NCBI RefSeq assembly: GCF_026625785.1
Contig: NZ_CP113063.1
Location: forward strand, 744,001-808,000
Length of the DNA: 64,000 nucleotides
Source of the DNA: Gordonia sp. SL306
GTDB lineage: Bacteria > Actinomycetota > Actinomycetes > Mycobacteriales > Mycobacteriaceae
Direction of reading: 5' to 3'
Under the pieces are notes generated by a model that saw nothing but the letters and a program-made list of their open reading frames with translations, was not told the origin of the DNA and searched no databases. Shown in pieces: positions 35,486 to 43,975 of this stretch. Position 1 is the stretch's first letter. Each line of letters starts with the position of its first letter. The translations under genes and the position numbers were made by a program.

Positions 35486-36583
35486 ATGACCGACCCTTCG
35501 AGACGCTCGCAAGCTCACTCCTCAGGGCGAGGCTTGCGCATCGCCGTCCTCGGCGTCGGCATGATGGGTGCCGACCACGTCGCCCGCATCACCGAGCGCA
35601 CCAAGGGTGCCACCGTCACCGTGCTCAACGACTACTTCCCGGAGAAGGCCGAGGATCTGGCAGCGAGCATCCCGGGTTGTCGGGTGATCAACGACCCCCT
35701 CGACGCGATCGCCGATCCCGAGGTCGATGCGGTCATCCTGGCCACCCCCGGACCGACGCACGAGAAGCAACTGTTGGCATGTCTGGAGAACGGCAAGCCG
35801 GTCATGTGCGAGAAGCCACTGACCACTGATGTCGCCACTTCGCTGGAGATCGTCAAGCGGGAGGCGGAATTGGGCCGCAAGCTGATCCAGGTCGGTTTCA
35901 TGCGGCGGTTCGACCACGAGTACGAACAGCTCAAGGGCCTGATCGACGACGGTACATTCGGCCAGGTGCTGCTCGCCCACTGCGTGCACCGCAATCCGGC
36001 CGTCCCACCCAGCTTCGACAGCTCGATGATCGTCAAGGACTCGCTCGTCCACGAGGTCGACGTGACGCGATTCCTGTTCGACGAGGAGATCACCTCGGTC
36101 CAGATCATCGCCCCGGGCGCGAACCCCAATGCTCCCGAGGGACTGAAGGATCCGCAGATCGCGATCTTCACCACCGAGTCGGGTCGCCACGTGGATGTCG
36201 AATGCTTCGTCACCACTGGCGTCGCCTACGAGGTGCGCACCGAACTGGTCGGCGAACTCGGTTCGGCGTTCATCGGTCTCGATCAGGGCCTGATCCGCAA
36301 GCAGCGCAACCCGGTCCAGTCCGACACGGGCGACGGTCGCAAGATCGCCGGTCTCGTCGGCGGAGACATCACACCGTCCTTCGTCGAGCGATTCGGTCAG
36401 GCCTACGACAACGAGATCCAGCGGTGGGTCAACGCGGTGCGGGCCGGGACCAATGTCGACGGTCCGGGCGCGTGGGACGGGTACGCCGCCGCGGCCGTGT
36501 GTGCCGCAGGTGTCAAGGCGCTGGAGACCGGCGAGCGTCAGGCGGTCGATATGGTTTCCCGCGCTTCGATTCCGGGAGCCTGA
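35486..36583 (+). CDS. iolG: myo-inositol 2-dehydrogenase
   Basis: 365 residues from ATG 35486, two bases after the iolD stop. GVGMMGADHVARI is the Rossmann motif; CEKPLTTD the EKP motif; SLVHEVDVTRFLFDEEITSV the catalytic Asp/His segment of inositol dehydrogenases. It oxidises myo-inositol to scyllo-inosose. Residues 3-16 (DPSRRSQAHSSGRG) are encoded by a copy of a small genomic repeat (35492-35527) that also occurs at 38576, so the native N-terminus seems to have been lengthened in frame. Confidence 0.9.
   Translation: MTDPSRRSQAHSSGRGLRIAVLGVGMMGADHVARITERTKGATVTVLNDYFPEKAEDLAASIPGCRVINDPLDAIADPEVDAVILATPGPTHEKQLLACLENGKPVMCEKPLTTDVATSLEIVKREAELGRKLIQVGFMRRFDHEYEQLKGLIDDGTFGQVLLAHCVHRNPAVPPSFDSSMIVKDSLVHEVDVTRFLFDEEITSVQIIAPGANPNAPEGLKDPQIAIFTTESGRHVDVECFVTTGVAYEVRTELVGELGSAFIGLDQGLIRKQRNPVQSDTGDGRKIAGLVGGDITPSFVERFGQAYDNEIQRWVNAVRAGTNVDGPGAWDGYAAAAVCAAGVKALETGERQAVDMVSRASIPGA
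35492..35527 (+). repeat. REP-like element inside iolG start
   Basis: GACCCTTCGAGACGC (35492-35506), a variable centre, then CTCCTCAGGG; 36 bases, i.e. 12 codons. The same ends recur at 38576-38604. CCCT and AGGG at the ends are complementary. Lies in frame within iolG codons 3-14. Confidence 0.7.
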
Positions 36584-36591
36584 GCTCGACA

Positions 36592-36659
36592 GCCGATCGA
36601 GTGGTCTGCGATACGCACGCTCGTTCCGCGCGCGCCACTGCGCCCCGCCGATCGAGTGG
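36592..36659. repeat. repeated GCCGATCGAGTGG, iolG-iolA gap
   Basis: GCCGATCGAGTGG occurs at 36592-36604 and 36647-36659, enclosing GATACGC and palindromic GCGCGC; the gap also has CGTATCGAGAT downstream. These resemble the ...TTTCGATACG... intergenic repeat at 43870, and fill most of the 157-base gap. Confidence 0.5.
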
Positions 36660-36740
36660 CCACCGAGCGCCCGGCGCGCGGCGGCGTATCGAGATCACGC
36701 ACCCCGCCCACGACCACTCTCACCACCACAGGAGAACACC

Positions 36741-38237
36741 ATGTCCGTGAACACCATCGGCCACTGGGTCAACAACAAGGCCTATCCCGGCACGAGCAGC
36801 AACACCGCACCGGTCACCAATCCGGCCACCGGCGAGGTCACCGGAGAGGTCGCGCTGGCCAACACCGAGGACGCCCGTGCGGTGATCGACGCCGCCGCCG
36901 CGGCCTTCCCTGCCTGGCGCGACACGTCGTTGGCCAAGCGCACCGCGGTCCTGTTCAAATTCCGCGAATTGCTCGAGGCGCGCAAGCCCGAGTTGGCCGA
37001 GATCATCACCGCCGAACACGGCAAGGTCCTCTCCGACGCCCTCGGCGAGATCAGCCGCGGCCAGGAGGTCGCCGAGTTCGCCTGCGGCATACCACATCTG
37101 CTCAAGGGCGGATTTACCGAGAACGCCTCCACCAAGGTCGACGTCTTCTCCATCCGCCAGCCGCTGGGCCCGATCGGCATCATCAGCCCGTTCAACTTCC
37201 CCGCCATGGTGCCGATGTGGTTCTTCCCCATCGCCATCGCCGCCGGCAACACCGTCGTGCTCAAGCCGTCGGAGAAGGACCCGTCGGCATCGCTGTGGCT
37301 GGCCGAGCTCTGGAAAGAAGCCGGACTGCCCGAGGGCGTGTTCAACGTCCTGCAGGGCGACAAACTCGCCGTCGACGAGCTGCTCACCAACAAAGCCATC
37401 AAGTCGATCAGCTTCGTCGGGTCCACGCCGATCGCCCAGTACGTCTACGCCACCGGCACTGCCGCGGGCAAACGCGTCCAGGCATTGGGCGGCGCCAAGA
37501 ACCACGCCATCGTGCTGCCCGACGCCGACCTCGACCTGGCCGCCGACGCCATGGTCAACGCCGGCTTCGGCTCCGCAGGCGAACGCTGCATGGCCATCTC
37601 CGCCTGCGTCGCGGTCGGACCGATCGCCGACGACCTCGTCGCCAAGATCACCGAACGCGCCACCACCATCACAACCGGTGACGGCACCAAGAACTCCGAC
37701 ATGGGACCACTGGTCACCAAAGCCCACCGCGACAAGGTCAAGTCCTACGTCGACGCCGGCGAAAAAGACGGTGCCACCATCGTTCTCGACGGTCGCGATG
37801 TCGACGCCGACGGCGGAGCCAATGGCTTCTGGCTCGGCCCGACACTCATCGACAACGTCACCACCGACATGAGCATCTACACCGATGAGATCTTCGGCCC
37901 CGTCCTGTCCGTCGTACGCGTCGACACCTACGACGAAGCCCTCGAACTGATCAACTCCAACGAATACGGCAACGGCACTGCCATCTTCACCAACGACGGT
38001 GGCGCAGCGCGCCGTTTCCAGAACGAGGTCGAGGTCGGCATGGTCGGCATCAACGTACCCATCCCGGTCCCCATGGCCTACTACAGCTTCGGCGGCTGGA
38101 AGAACTCGCTGTTCGGCGACACCCACGCCCACGGCATGGAAGGCGTCAACTTCTTCACCCGCGGCAAAGCCATCACCAGCCGCTGGCTCGACCCCAGCCA
38201 CGGCGGCCTCAACCTCGGCTTCCCGCAGAACGCCTGA
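36741..38237 (+). CDS. iolA: methylmalonate-semialdehyde dehydrogenase (CoA-acylating)
   Basis: 498 residues, ATG 36741 with CAGGAGA upstream. ALDH superfamily: PFNFPAMVPMWFFPIAIAAGN, KPSEKDP, SFVGSTPIAQYVY, and the catalytic Cys in GSAGERCMAIS. QALGGAKNHAIVLPDAD replaces the usual general-base Glu region, as in MmsA/IolA. It converts malonate semialdehyde to acetyl-CoA, the last step of inositol catabolism. Probably the last gene of the operon; a 20-bp-stem terminator follows 17 bases later. Confidence 0.94.
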   Translation: MSVNTIGHWVNNKAYPGTSSNTAPVTNPATGEVTGEVALANTEDARAVIDAAAAAFPAWRDTSLAKRTAVLFKFRELLEARKPELAEIITAEHGKVLSDALGEISRGQEVAEFACGIPHLLKGGFTENASTKVDVFSIRQPLGPIGIISPFNFPAMVPMWFFPIAIAAGNTVVLKPSEKDPSASLWLAELWKEAGLPEGVFNVLQGDKLAVDELLTNKAIKSISFVGSTPIAQYVYATGTAAGKRVQALGGAKNHAIVLPDADLDLAADAMVNAGFGSAGERCMAISACVAVGPIADDLVAKITERATTITTGDGTKNSDMGPLVTKAHRDKVKSYVDAGEKDGATIVLDGRDVDADGGANGFWLGPTLIDNVTTDMSIYTDEIFGPVLSVVRVDTYDEALELINSNEYGNGTAIFTNDGGAARRFQNEVEVGMVGINVPIPVPMAYYSFGGWKNSLFGDTHAHGMEGVNFFTRGKAITSRWLDPSHGGLNLGFPQNA

Positions 38238-38254
38238 GACACAGCATCGACCAC

Positions 38255-38299
38255 AGGAGTTGCCGTTTGGCTCGCCCACCGAGCCAAACGGCAACTCCT
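38255..38299 (+). terminator. long perfect hairpin after iolA
   Basis: 20-bp stem: AGGAGTTGCCGTTTGGCTCG (38255-38274), loop CCCAC, then its exact complement 38280-38299. Followed by TTGTCT rather than a U-run. Ends the iol operon. Confidence 0.82.
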
Positions 38300-38312
38300 T
38301 GTCTGAAACACC

Positions 38313-38336
38313 CTTGACAGATTGTAAGGACATTAC
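38313..38336 (+). promoter_or_regulatory. iol-type half site before transporter remnant
   Basis: TTGTAAGGACATT (38322-38334) is identical to 13 bases of the importer operator. TTGACA (38314-38319) with a 17-bp spacer could be a promoter for the remnant gene at 38413. Confidence 0.55.
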
Positions 38337-38412
38337 GACAGTGTCGGTAGGTCGAGCGTGACCAGGGTCACGAGCACGACGACGATGTAACGCACCAACC
38401 AAGGGAGTCTCC

Positions 38413-38577
38413 ATGTCGACAGCCGAGAAGTCGGGACTGGTCCGAGAACGCATCGCCATCGCGTTCATCTACACCCAGGCACCCGAAACCCGCGGCCGCA
38501 CGCTCGAAGAGGTCGAGGACGATGTCACCACAGGTGCGATCTCCACACACCACCTCCGAGAGGAGGCTGAGGCCTGA
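38413..38577 (+). pseudogene. remnant of an MFS sugar transporter
   Basis: 54 codons with a good AAGGGAG ribosome site and in-frame ATG. After MSTAEKSGLVRERIAIA, the sequence FIYTQAPETRGRTLEEVE is the signature C-terminal end of MFS sugar porters (PETxGRTLEEIE after the twelfth helix). All twelve membrane segments are missing, so the gene looks like the two ends of an IolT-type inositol permease joined by an in-frame internal deletion of about 1.3 kb. The promoter and iol-type site remain. It may still be translated, but no transport function is possible. Confidence 0.72.
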
Positions 38578-38604
38578 CCCTTCGAGACGCTTCGCTCCTC
38601 AGGG
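38576..38604 (+). repeat. REP-like element after transporter remnant
   Basis: GACCCTTCGAGACGC (38576-38590) and GCTCCTCAGGG (38594-38604); second copy of the element in iolG. It begins inside the stop codon of the remnant gene and is followed by a further TTCG-rich inverted stretch up to the next gene's stop. Confidence 0.65.
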
Positions 38605-38634
38605 GTCGGGTTGCGACGCTTCGCCAGCGCAGAA

Positions 38635-39663
38635 TCACGAAGGGCCGGGTCCTCGCAGGACAGGGTGAACAGAGGCGGTCGTGCCGCGCACCACGAGATA
38701 TGGTCGACGGATGATCGCCGGTGTCGCACCGCCGCCGATCATCGCGAGCGCTCCGGACACCGCGTCGGACGCCAGTTCACGGGCGTCCTGGGAGATCGTC
38801 GTCAACGGCACCTGGGCGCTGGACGCGAGTCGCGCATCGTCGTACCCGACAACCGAGACATCCTCGGGCACACGCAGACCCGATCGGATGATGGTGTCGA
38901 TGACCCCCGTTGCACAGTCGTCGTTGAAGGCGACCACCGCCGTCGGCCGGGTGCCGTGATCCAGTACGTCGCGCATGGCGCGGGCGCCGTCGATCTGCCC
39001 GAGGCCGCCCTGCACGATGCGCGGCACCCCGATACGACCGCCACTGGTCATCGCGTCGCGGAAGCCGGCGCGCCGCTCTGCCGCACCGGGTGCGTCACCC
39101 CCGTCGACATGCAGAATCTCGCGATGTCCCAGATCGACGAGATGATTCACCGCTAAACCGATTCCGGCCGTATCGTCGCTGCGAACCACGCCCACCGAGT
39201 CCACCCCGGTGCCGCGCGCGACGACGATCACCGGCAGCCGCGCGGAGAATGCGGCGAGCGCGGTGTCGTCGAGCCGGGACCCCAGCATGATCACCGCCTC
39301 GCACCGTTCGCGGACCACGGTGTCGAGCGCAGTCTTCTCCGACCGACTCGGCGCGACCGCACTGATCACGACGTCGTACCCGGCCTCGGCCGCCTCGCGA
39401 TAGATCTCCTCGACGAGGTCACCGTGAAAAGGTTCGCGCAGCTCGAAGGTGACCCCGAGCAGTCGCGACGACGACTGACGGAGCTTCCGGGCCCGCTGAT
39501 CCGGTACGTAGCCCATCTCGTCGGCGATCCTCAGCACCCGCTCGCGGGTTTCGTCGCTGGCACCCGGCACACCACGCATCACTATCGAGACAAGAGCCTT
39601 CGACACACCCGCCGCTTGTGCGACGTCGACGAGCGTCAGTCTTCTACCGGGCCTCTCGACCAT
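38635..39663 (-). CDS. LacI-family regulator
   Basis: 342 residues. A complete LacI HTH (TLVDVAQAAGVSKALVSIVMRG) with hinge is followed by the effector domain (LLGVTFELREPFHGDLVEEIYREA; VNHLVDLGHREILHVDGG; VVAFNDDCATGVID). It is divergent from an IolG-like/Hyi-like gene pair; two LacI-type palindromes lie in the gap (39708-39734), so it probably represses itself and that pair in response to a sugar or cyclitol. Confidence 0.9.
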   Translation of the reverse strand: MVERPGRRLTLVDVAQAAGVSKALVSIVMRGVPGASDETRERVLRIADEMGYVPDQRARKLRQSSSRLLGVTFELREPFHGDLVEEIYREAAEAGYDVVISAVAPSRSEKTALDTVVRERCEAVIMLGSRLDDTALAAFSARLPVIVVARGTGVDSVGVVRSDDTAGIGLAVNHLVDLGHREILHVDGGDAPGAAERRAGFRDAMTSGGRIGVPRIVQGGLGQIDGARAMRDVLDHGTRPTAVVAFNDDCATGVIDTIIRSGLRVPEDVSVVGYDDARLASSAQVPLTTISQDARELASDAVSGALAMIGGGATPAIIRRPYLVVRGTTASVHPVLRGPGPS

Positions 39664-39707
39664 CCATCCCTCTCTTGACCAGATGTGAATGCCGGCACTA
39701 CTCTAAC

Positions 39708-39734
39708 CTAGAACGTTCTACTAGAACGATCTAG
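39708..39734. promoter_or_regulatory. double LacI-type operator
   Basis: TAGAACGTTCTA (39709-39720), a perfect palindrome, followed directly by CTAGAACGATCTAG (39721-39734), the same with one broken pair. Placed 38-64 bases before the ATG at 39772 and 45 bases before the LacI start. Confidence 0.72.
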
Positions 39735-39771
39735 TCACTCCTTTTCGACCATCTCTCGTCCGGAGACCCAC

Positions 39772-40839
39772 ATGACGACCATCACCTCACCTGCCTCGAT
39801 CCCGGCGCCGTCGCATGGCGCGACGGACCCCATCCGCATTGCGACCATCGGCGCCGGCCGCATCGGCAGCAGCCATACCGAACTGATCGCCCGACACGTG
39901 CCGGGTGCCGTTGTCGCAGCCGTGGCCGACCCGGTCGACGGTGCGGCCGAGCGGCTCGCGGGGGCGGTCGGCGCCGGGTTCGCCACAACCGACATCGACG
40001 TGGTGCTCGCATCACCCGACGTCGATGCCGTGCTGATCACCGCACCGGCGCGCAGTCACAGCGAATTGATCTGTCGCGCAGCGGCGGCCGGCAAGCACAT
40101 CTTCTGCGAGAAGCCGATGGCGGTGACCCTCGACGAGGCCGATCGGGCGATCGCCGCGGCATCGGTCGCCGATGTGGTGCTGCAGATCGGTTTCAACCGG
40201 CGATTCGCATCCGGTTTCGCGGCCGCCCGCCAGGCGGTCGACGACGGGCGGGTCGGCACCCCGCAGCTGCTGCGCTCGTTGACCCGCGATCCCGGCCCGT
40301 GGGAAGTGAATCCGGCTCGGGTTCCGCAGTGGACGATCTTCCTGGAGACGCTGATCCACGATTTCGACACGCTGTGCTTCCTCAACCCGGGTGCCCGCCC
40401 GGTGTCCGTGCACGCGTTCGCCGATGCCCTGATCCGGCCTGATGCGGCACAGTCCGGACATCTCGACACCGCGGTCGTGACCATCACCTTCGACAACGGC
40501 GCGATCGCGACCGCCGAGGCCAGCTTCTCGGCGCTGTACGGATATGACGTGCGTGGTGAGGTCTTCGGTTCGGCGGGTATGGCGACCGCCGGTGACGGAC
40601 GCACCAGCGACATGACGTTCTACGGAGCCGCCGGGATCGCGATCGACACCGCCCGGCGCGACACCGTGCTCCTGCACAGTGCCTACGTCGGCGAGCTCAC
40701 GGCGTTCGTCGAGGCGGTGCGCAGCGGATCGCCCGCCGTGGTCGGCGGGGCGGACGCACGGACTGCACTGCAGATCGCATTGGCCGCGATCCGCAGCGTC
40801 GAGACCGGTGGCACCGTCTCGATCGACGAGGCCAGCTGA
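39772..40839 (+). CDS. Gfo/Idh/MocA oxidoreductase, inositol 2-dehydrogenase-like
   Basis: 355 residues. ATIGAGRIGSSHTELI is the Rossmann motif, CEKPMAVT the EKP segment, and LETLIHDFDTLCFLN the Asp/His catalytic segment of inositol dehydrogenases. Third IolG-like protein of the island, most like the one at 20508 in its HDFDT segment. It shares TGATG with the next gene, an isomerase, and is under the LacI operators, forming a separate two-gene unit for probably another cyclitol stereoisomer. Confidence 0.86.
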   Translation: MTTITSPASIPAPSHGATDPIRIATIGAGRIGSSHTELIARHVPGAVVAAVADPVDGAAERLAGAVGAGFATTDIDVVLASPDVDAVLITAPARSHSELICRAAAAGKHIFCEKPMAVTLDEADRAIAAASVADVVLQIGFNRRFASGFAAARQAVDDGRVGTPQLLRSLTRDPGPWEVNPARVPQWTIFLETLIHDFDTLCFLNPGARPVSVHAFADALIRPDAAQSGHLDTAVVTITFDNGAIATAEASFSALYGYDVRGEVFGSAGMATAGDGRTSDMTFYGAAGIAIDTARRDTVLLHSAYVGELTAFVEAVRSGSPAVVGGADARTALQIALAAIRSVETGGTVSIDEAS

Positions 40840-41612
40840 TGACCTACCGACTGGCTGCCAGCGCCGAGATGCTCTATCTCGACCGGCCTTTCGTGGACCG
40901 GGTCCGCACCATCCACGACCGAGGCCTCCTGGTAGAGATCTGGGACTGGTCCACCAAGGACATCGATGCCCTGGTCGCCACCGGCGCCGAATTCGCCTCG
41001 ATGACCGGGTACCTGACCGGCAATCTCACCGATCCCGGCGGCATCTCCGCCTTCCTCCAATCGGCCGAGGAATCGATCACGGTGGCTGCTCGTCTCGACT
41101 GCCCGAGCCTCAACGTGCACGGCACCGGCCTGGGCCCAGATGGCCTGCCGGTGGTTCCGGTCGATGTGGTGACGCCCGAGATGTGGCTCACCGCGGCCGA
41201 CACCCTGCGTCGACTCGCGGACATCGGCGAACGCCACGACCGGGTCTTCACCCTCGAGAACCTCAATCTCGCCGTCGACCACCCGGGGACCCCGTTTGCC
41301 ACCGCGTCGGACACCATGACGCTCGTGAGGGCCGTCGACTCCCCGCACCTGCGGATGAACCTCGATCTCTATCACGCCCAGATCGGCGAGGGCAACCTCA
41401 TCGAATTGGTCCGGGCGGCAATGCCTCTCGTCGGCGAGATCCAAGTTGCCGACGTTCCTGGCCGGTGTGAGCCGGGCACCGGGGAGATCAACTACCCCGC
41501 CATCGCCAGCGCGCTGAAAGAGATCGGCTTCGCCGGCGTCGTCGGCCTCGAGGGCTGGGCGAGGTCCGACCCGGACGGCGCCCTTGACGCATTCATGACA
41601 GCGTTCGGCTGA
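40839..41612 (+). CDS. hydroxypyruvate isomerase-like TIM-barrel protein
   Basis: 257 residues. The C-terminal ADVPGRCEPGTGEINYP and LDLYHAQIGEGN with metal ligands are close to the hydroxypyruvate isomerase (Hyi/OtnI) pattern, and differ from the IolE-type protein at 21557. It may isomerise or epimerise a keto-sugar or inosose made by its partner dehydrogenase. Its 3' end overlaps the convergent LysR gene by 20 bases. Confidence 0.8.
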   Translation: MTYRLAASAEMLYLDRPFVDRVRTIHDRGLLVEIWDWSTKDIDALVATGAEFASMTGYLTGNLTDPGGISAFLQSAEESITVAARLDCPSLNVHGTGLGPDGLPVVPVDVVTPEMWLTAADTLRRLADIGERHDRVFTLENLNLAVDHPGTPFATASDTMTLVRAVDSPHLRMNLDLYHAQIGEGNLIELVRAAMPLVGEIQVADVPGRCEPGTGEINYPAIASALKEIGFAGVVGLEGWARSDPDGALDAFMTAFG

Positions 41613-42504
41613 CCCGTACCGGCCGGGCCAGCTCGAGCACGATGTCGAGGACGGCCCGGGCCGCGCGGGATGGCGTGCGGGTGGACGAGTGCGCGATCGC
41701 GATGTCCCACATCAGCGGGGTGTCCGAACACGGCACGACGGCCGCGCCTGCTTGCATGTGCGCCACGCCCAGGGGGACAAGTGTCACCCCGAACCCCTTG
41801 ACCGCCAAGCTCATCCCGAAGAACTGATCGGCCACCTCGATCACCGTCCGCCTGTTCGGGATGTCGCGGTCGACGACCGCGCGCGTCCCCCAACCCGGCG
41901 GATAGTCGATGACGCGCTCCTCGGCCAGGTCGGCGGTCGCGAAGGAACCGGCCTGCGCCAGTCGGTGATCGGGCGAACACACCAGTACCAGCGGTTCCTG
42001 CGCGAGCCGATGAACCGCGATGCCGGGGATCAGTTCCGGATACGCACCCAGGAAAGCGAGGTCGAGGGTGCCTGCGCGCACTCCGACGATGTTGCCCGAG
42101 CTGCCGCGCGGATTCTGGCGCATGGCGATCGTGATCCCGGGATGGCGCCGATGGATCTCGGCAAATGCCTCGGCCAGGTCGATGGAGACGACGTTGACGA
42201 GCGCACCGACGGCGACCTCTCCGCGGATGTCGCCGCGAACTCCGTCGACCGCGTCGAAGACGTCCGCACGCGCACGCAGGGCCGCGCGCGCCGGACCGAC
42301 GATAGCGCGACCGGTGTCGGTCAGCACGAGCACTGTGGGTGTGCGATCGAAGACGCGCTCCCCCAGTTCGCGCTCCATCTTGGCCACACCCGTGGACACC
42401 GCCGACTGCACGACGTTGAGCGACCGCGCGGCAGCAGTGAACGTGCCCTGATCGCAGCAGGCAAGAAAATACTCCAGGTGACGCAACTCCATCTCGGCCT
42501 CCAT
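41593..42504 (-). CDS. LysR-family regulator
   Basis: 303 residues. Winged HTH at the N-terminus (LRHLEYFLACCDQGTFTAAARSL, QSAVSTGVAKMERELG) and a LysR substrate-binding domain follow. A second in-frame ATG four codons in (MELRHLEY) is the more usual LysR start. Divergent from an MFS transporter 69 bases away, which is its probable target. Its position at the right border of the island suggests it belongs with the transporter rather than with inositol genes. Confidence 0.88.
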   Translation of the reverse strand: MEAEMELRHLEYFLACCDQGTFTAAARSLNVVQSAVSTGVAKMERELGERVFDRTPTVLVLTDTGRAIVGPARAALRARADVFDAVDGVRGDIRGEVAVGALVNVVSIDLAEAFAEIHRRHPGITIAMRQNPRGSSGNIVGVRAGTLDLAFLGAYPELIPGIAVHRLAQEPLVLVCSPDHRLAQAGSFATADLAEERVIDYPPGWGTRAVVDRDIPNRRTVIEVADQFFGMSLAVKGFGVTLVPLGVAHMQAGAAVVPCSDTPLMWDIAIAHSSTRTPSRAARAVLDIVLELARPVRVSRTLS

Positions 42505-42573
42505 CGCGATCGGAGATGTCTATATCGAAATCTATCGCTTTTCCTGAAGACTAGGCGGCCCGACAATGTATGC

Positions 42574-43845
42574 ATGGCCACCACCCTCTCTGTCCCCGTC
42601 CGAGCACAGACCCGCCTCAGTCGCGTCGTGGTCTTCTTGTTCGCGGTGACGGCGGGCTCGTCGGCCGGCTGCCTCTACTACCTGCAGCCGCTCTTGCACG
42701 AGATCAGCGTCGACTTCTCGATCTCGACCGCGACGGCCGGTGTGCTGATCGCGGTGACCCAGATCGGCTATCTGCTCGGCCTTGCCTTCGTCGTCCCGCT
42801 CGGCGACTTCGTCAACCGCCGCCGACTGGTGACCGGCCTCCTCGCCGTCTCGTGCGTCGCCCTGGTGGCCGCCGGCCTGATGCCCGCGTACGGCGGGCTG
42901 CTGACGATGGTGTTCGCGGTCGGGGTCTCGGCGTCGGCCGCACAGGTCGTGGTCCCGTGGGCGGCCGCGATCGCCGCACCGAACGAGCGCGGCACGGTGG
43001 TCGGCAATGTGATGAGCGGACTGCTCATCGGCATCCTGTTCTCCCGAGTCCTCAGTGGACTGGTCGCCGAGGTCGGTGGCTGGCGGGCGATCCTGTTCGT
43101 CGCCGCGGGACTGCAGGTGGCGATGGCCGTGGCGGTCTGGTTCCGCGCTCCCGAAGCGCCGCCCGAGGCAGCCGGATCGGGTCAGAGCTACCCGCAGGTC
43201 CTACGGTCGATCCTGACCCTCGTGCGCACCCACGACGTGTTGCGGCACCGCATGTTCCTCGGTGGGCTCAGCATGGCGGCCTTCAGTTGCATGTGGACCG
43301 CGATCGCCTTCCTGCTGGCCGGCGCCGGTGACTCGACCTACTCGTACTCGGAAGCGGAGATCGGCCTGTTCGGACTTGCCGGAGTGGCGGGTGCGCTGGT
43401 CGCGCCCGTTGTCGGCAAGCTGGCCGACCGGGGCTACCTGCGCCACACCCAGTACGGCGTGTGGGGCGCGCAGATCCTCGGGTGGCTCCTGCTGTGGGCC
43501 GGTGCACATCAGGTCGTGGTGCTGGTGATCGCCCTCCTCGTCTTCGACTTCGGCGTCCAGGGCGTCCAGCTGGCCAACCAGACCGGCGTGTATTCGCTTG
43601 ACGGCCAAGCTCGTTCACGGCTGACGACGGCGTACATGGTGGCCTACTTCGCCGGGGGCGTGATCGGCTCGACGGTGGGCGGCTGGGCGTACCAGGCGGG
43701 CGGCTGGCCCCTCGTGTGCACGATCGGGACGGGCTCGGCGATCGTCGGGCTCACGACCTGGGCGGTCTTCTCGTGGACCGAACGCGGGCATCCGGTGCAG
43801 GGCCGGGCGGCGCATGCCGAGTTGCGAGCGGCGGCTCGGGGCTGA
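42574..43845 (+). CDS. MFS transporter
   Basis: 423 residues with 12 predicted membrane helices. YLQPLLHEISVDFSISTATAGVLIAVTQIGYLLGLAFVVPLGD is split here only for description: helices 1-2 with the VPLGDFVNRRRLV loop typify the YbjJ/AraJ-like drug or metabolite exporters. The ATG at 42574 follows a weak ribosome site. Divergent LysR partner suggests ligand-induced export. Substrate unknown. Confidence 0.85.
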   Translation: MATTLSVPVRAQTRLSRVVVFLFAVTAGSSAGCLYYLQPLLHEISVDFSISTATAGVLIAVTQIGYLLGLAFVVPLGDFVNRRRLVTGLLAVSCVALVAAGLMPAYGGLLTMVFAVGVSASAAQVVVPWAAAIAAPNERGTVVGNVMSGLLIGILFSRVLSGLVAEVGGWRAILFVAAGLQVAMAVAVWFRAPEAPPEAAGSGQSYPQVLRSILTLVRTHDVLRHRMFLGGLSMAAFSCMWTAIAFLLAGAGDSTYSYSEAEIGLFGLAGVAGALVAPVVGKLADRGYLRHTQYGVWGAQILGWLLLWAGAHQVVVLVIALLVFDFGVQGVQLANQTGVYSLDGQARSRLTTAYMVAYFAGGVIGSTVGGWAYQAGGWPLVCTIGTGSAIVGLTTWAVFSWTERGHPVQGRAAHAELRAAARG

Positions 43846-43897
43846 GGGTTCGCGAGGCGGCGGGTTTCGATACGCCGACTCGCTGCCGCTCGCCGGC

Positions 43898-43975
43898 TAC
43901 TCAACCAGCAGAGGGCTCGCCGGTACTCAACCAGCAGGGGGCGCATCGGTACTCGATCAGCAGGGGGGCGCCCAG
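43898..43975. repeat. three 26-bp tandem repeats
   Basis: Units start at 43898, 43924 and 43950: TACTCAACCAGCAG (third copy TACTCGATCAGCAG) plus G-rich 12 bases. The preceding GGGTTTCGATACGCC ... GGC is the other end of a common intergenic repeat in Gordonia-type genomes. Fills the convergent gap between the MFS and desaturase genes. Confidence 0.7.

Noticed and set aside
36720..38468. A 582-codon open frame antisense to iolA
   Set aside because: It mirrors iolA codon by codon, has low-complexity Val/Gly/Asp-rich content and no family motif; such frames are expected from GC-rich third positions.
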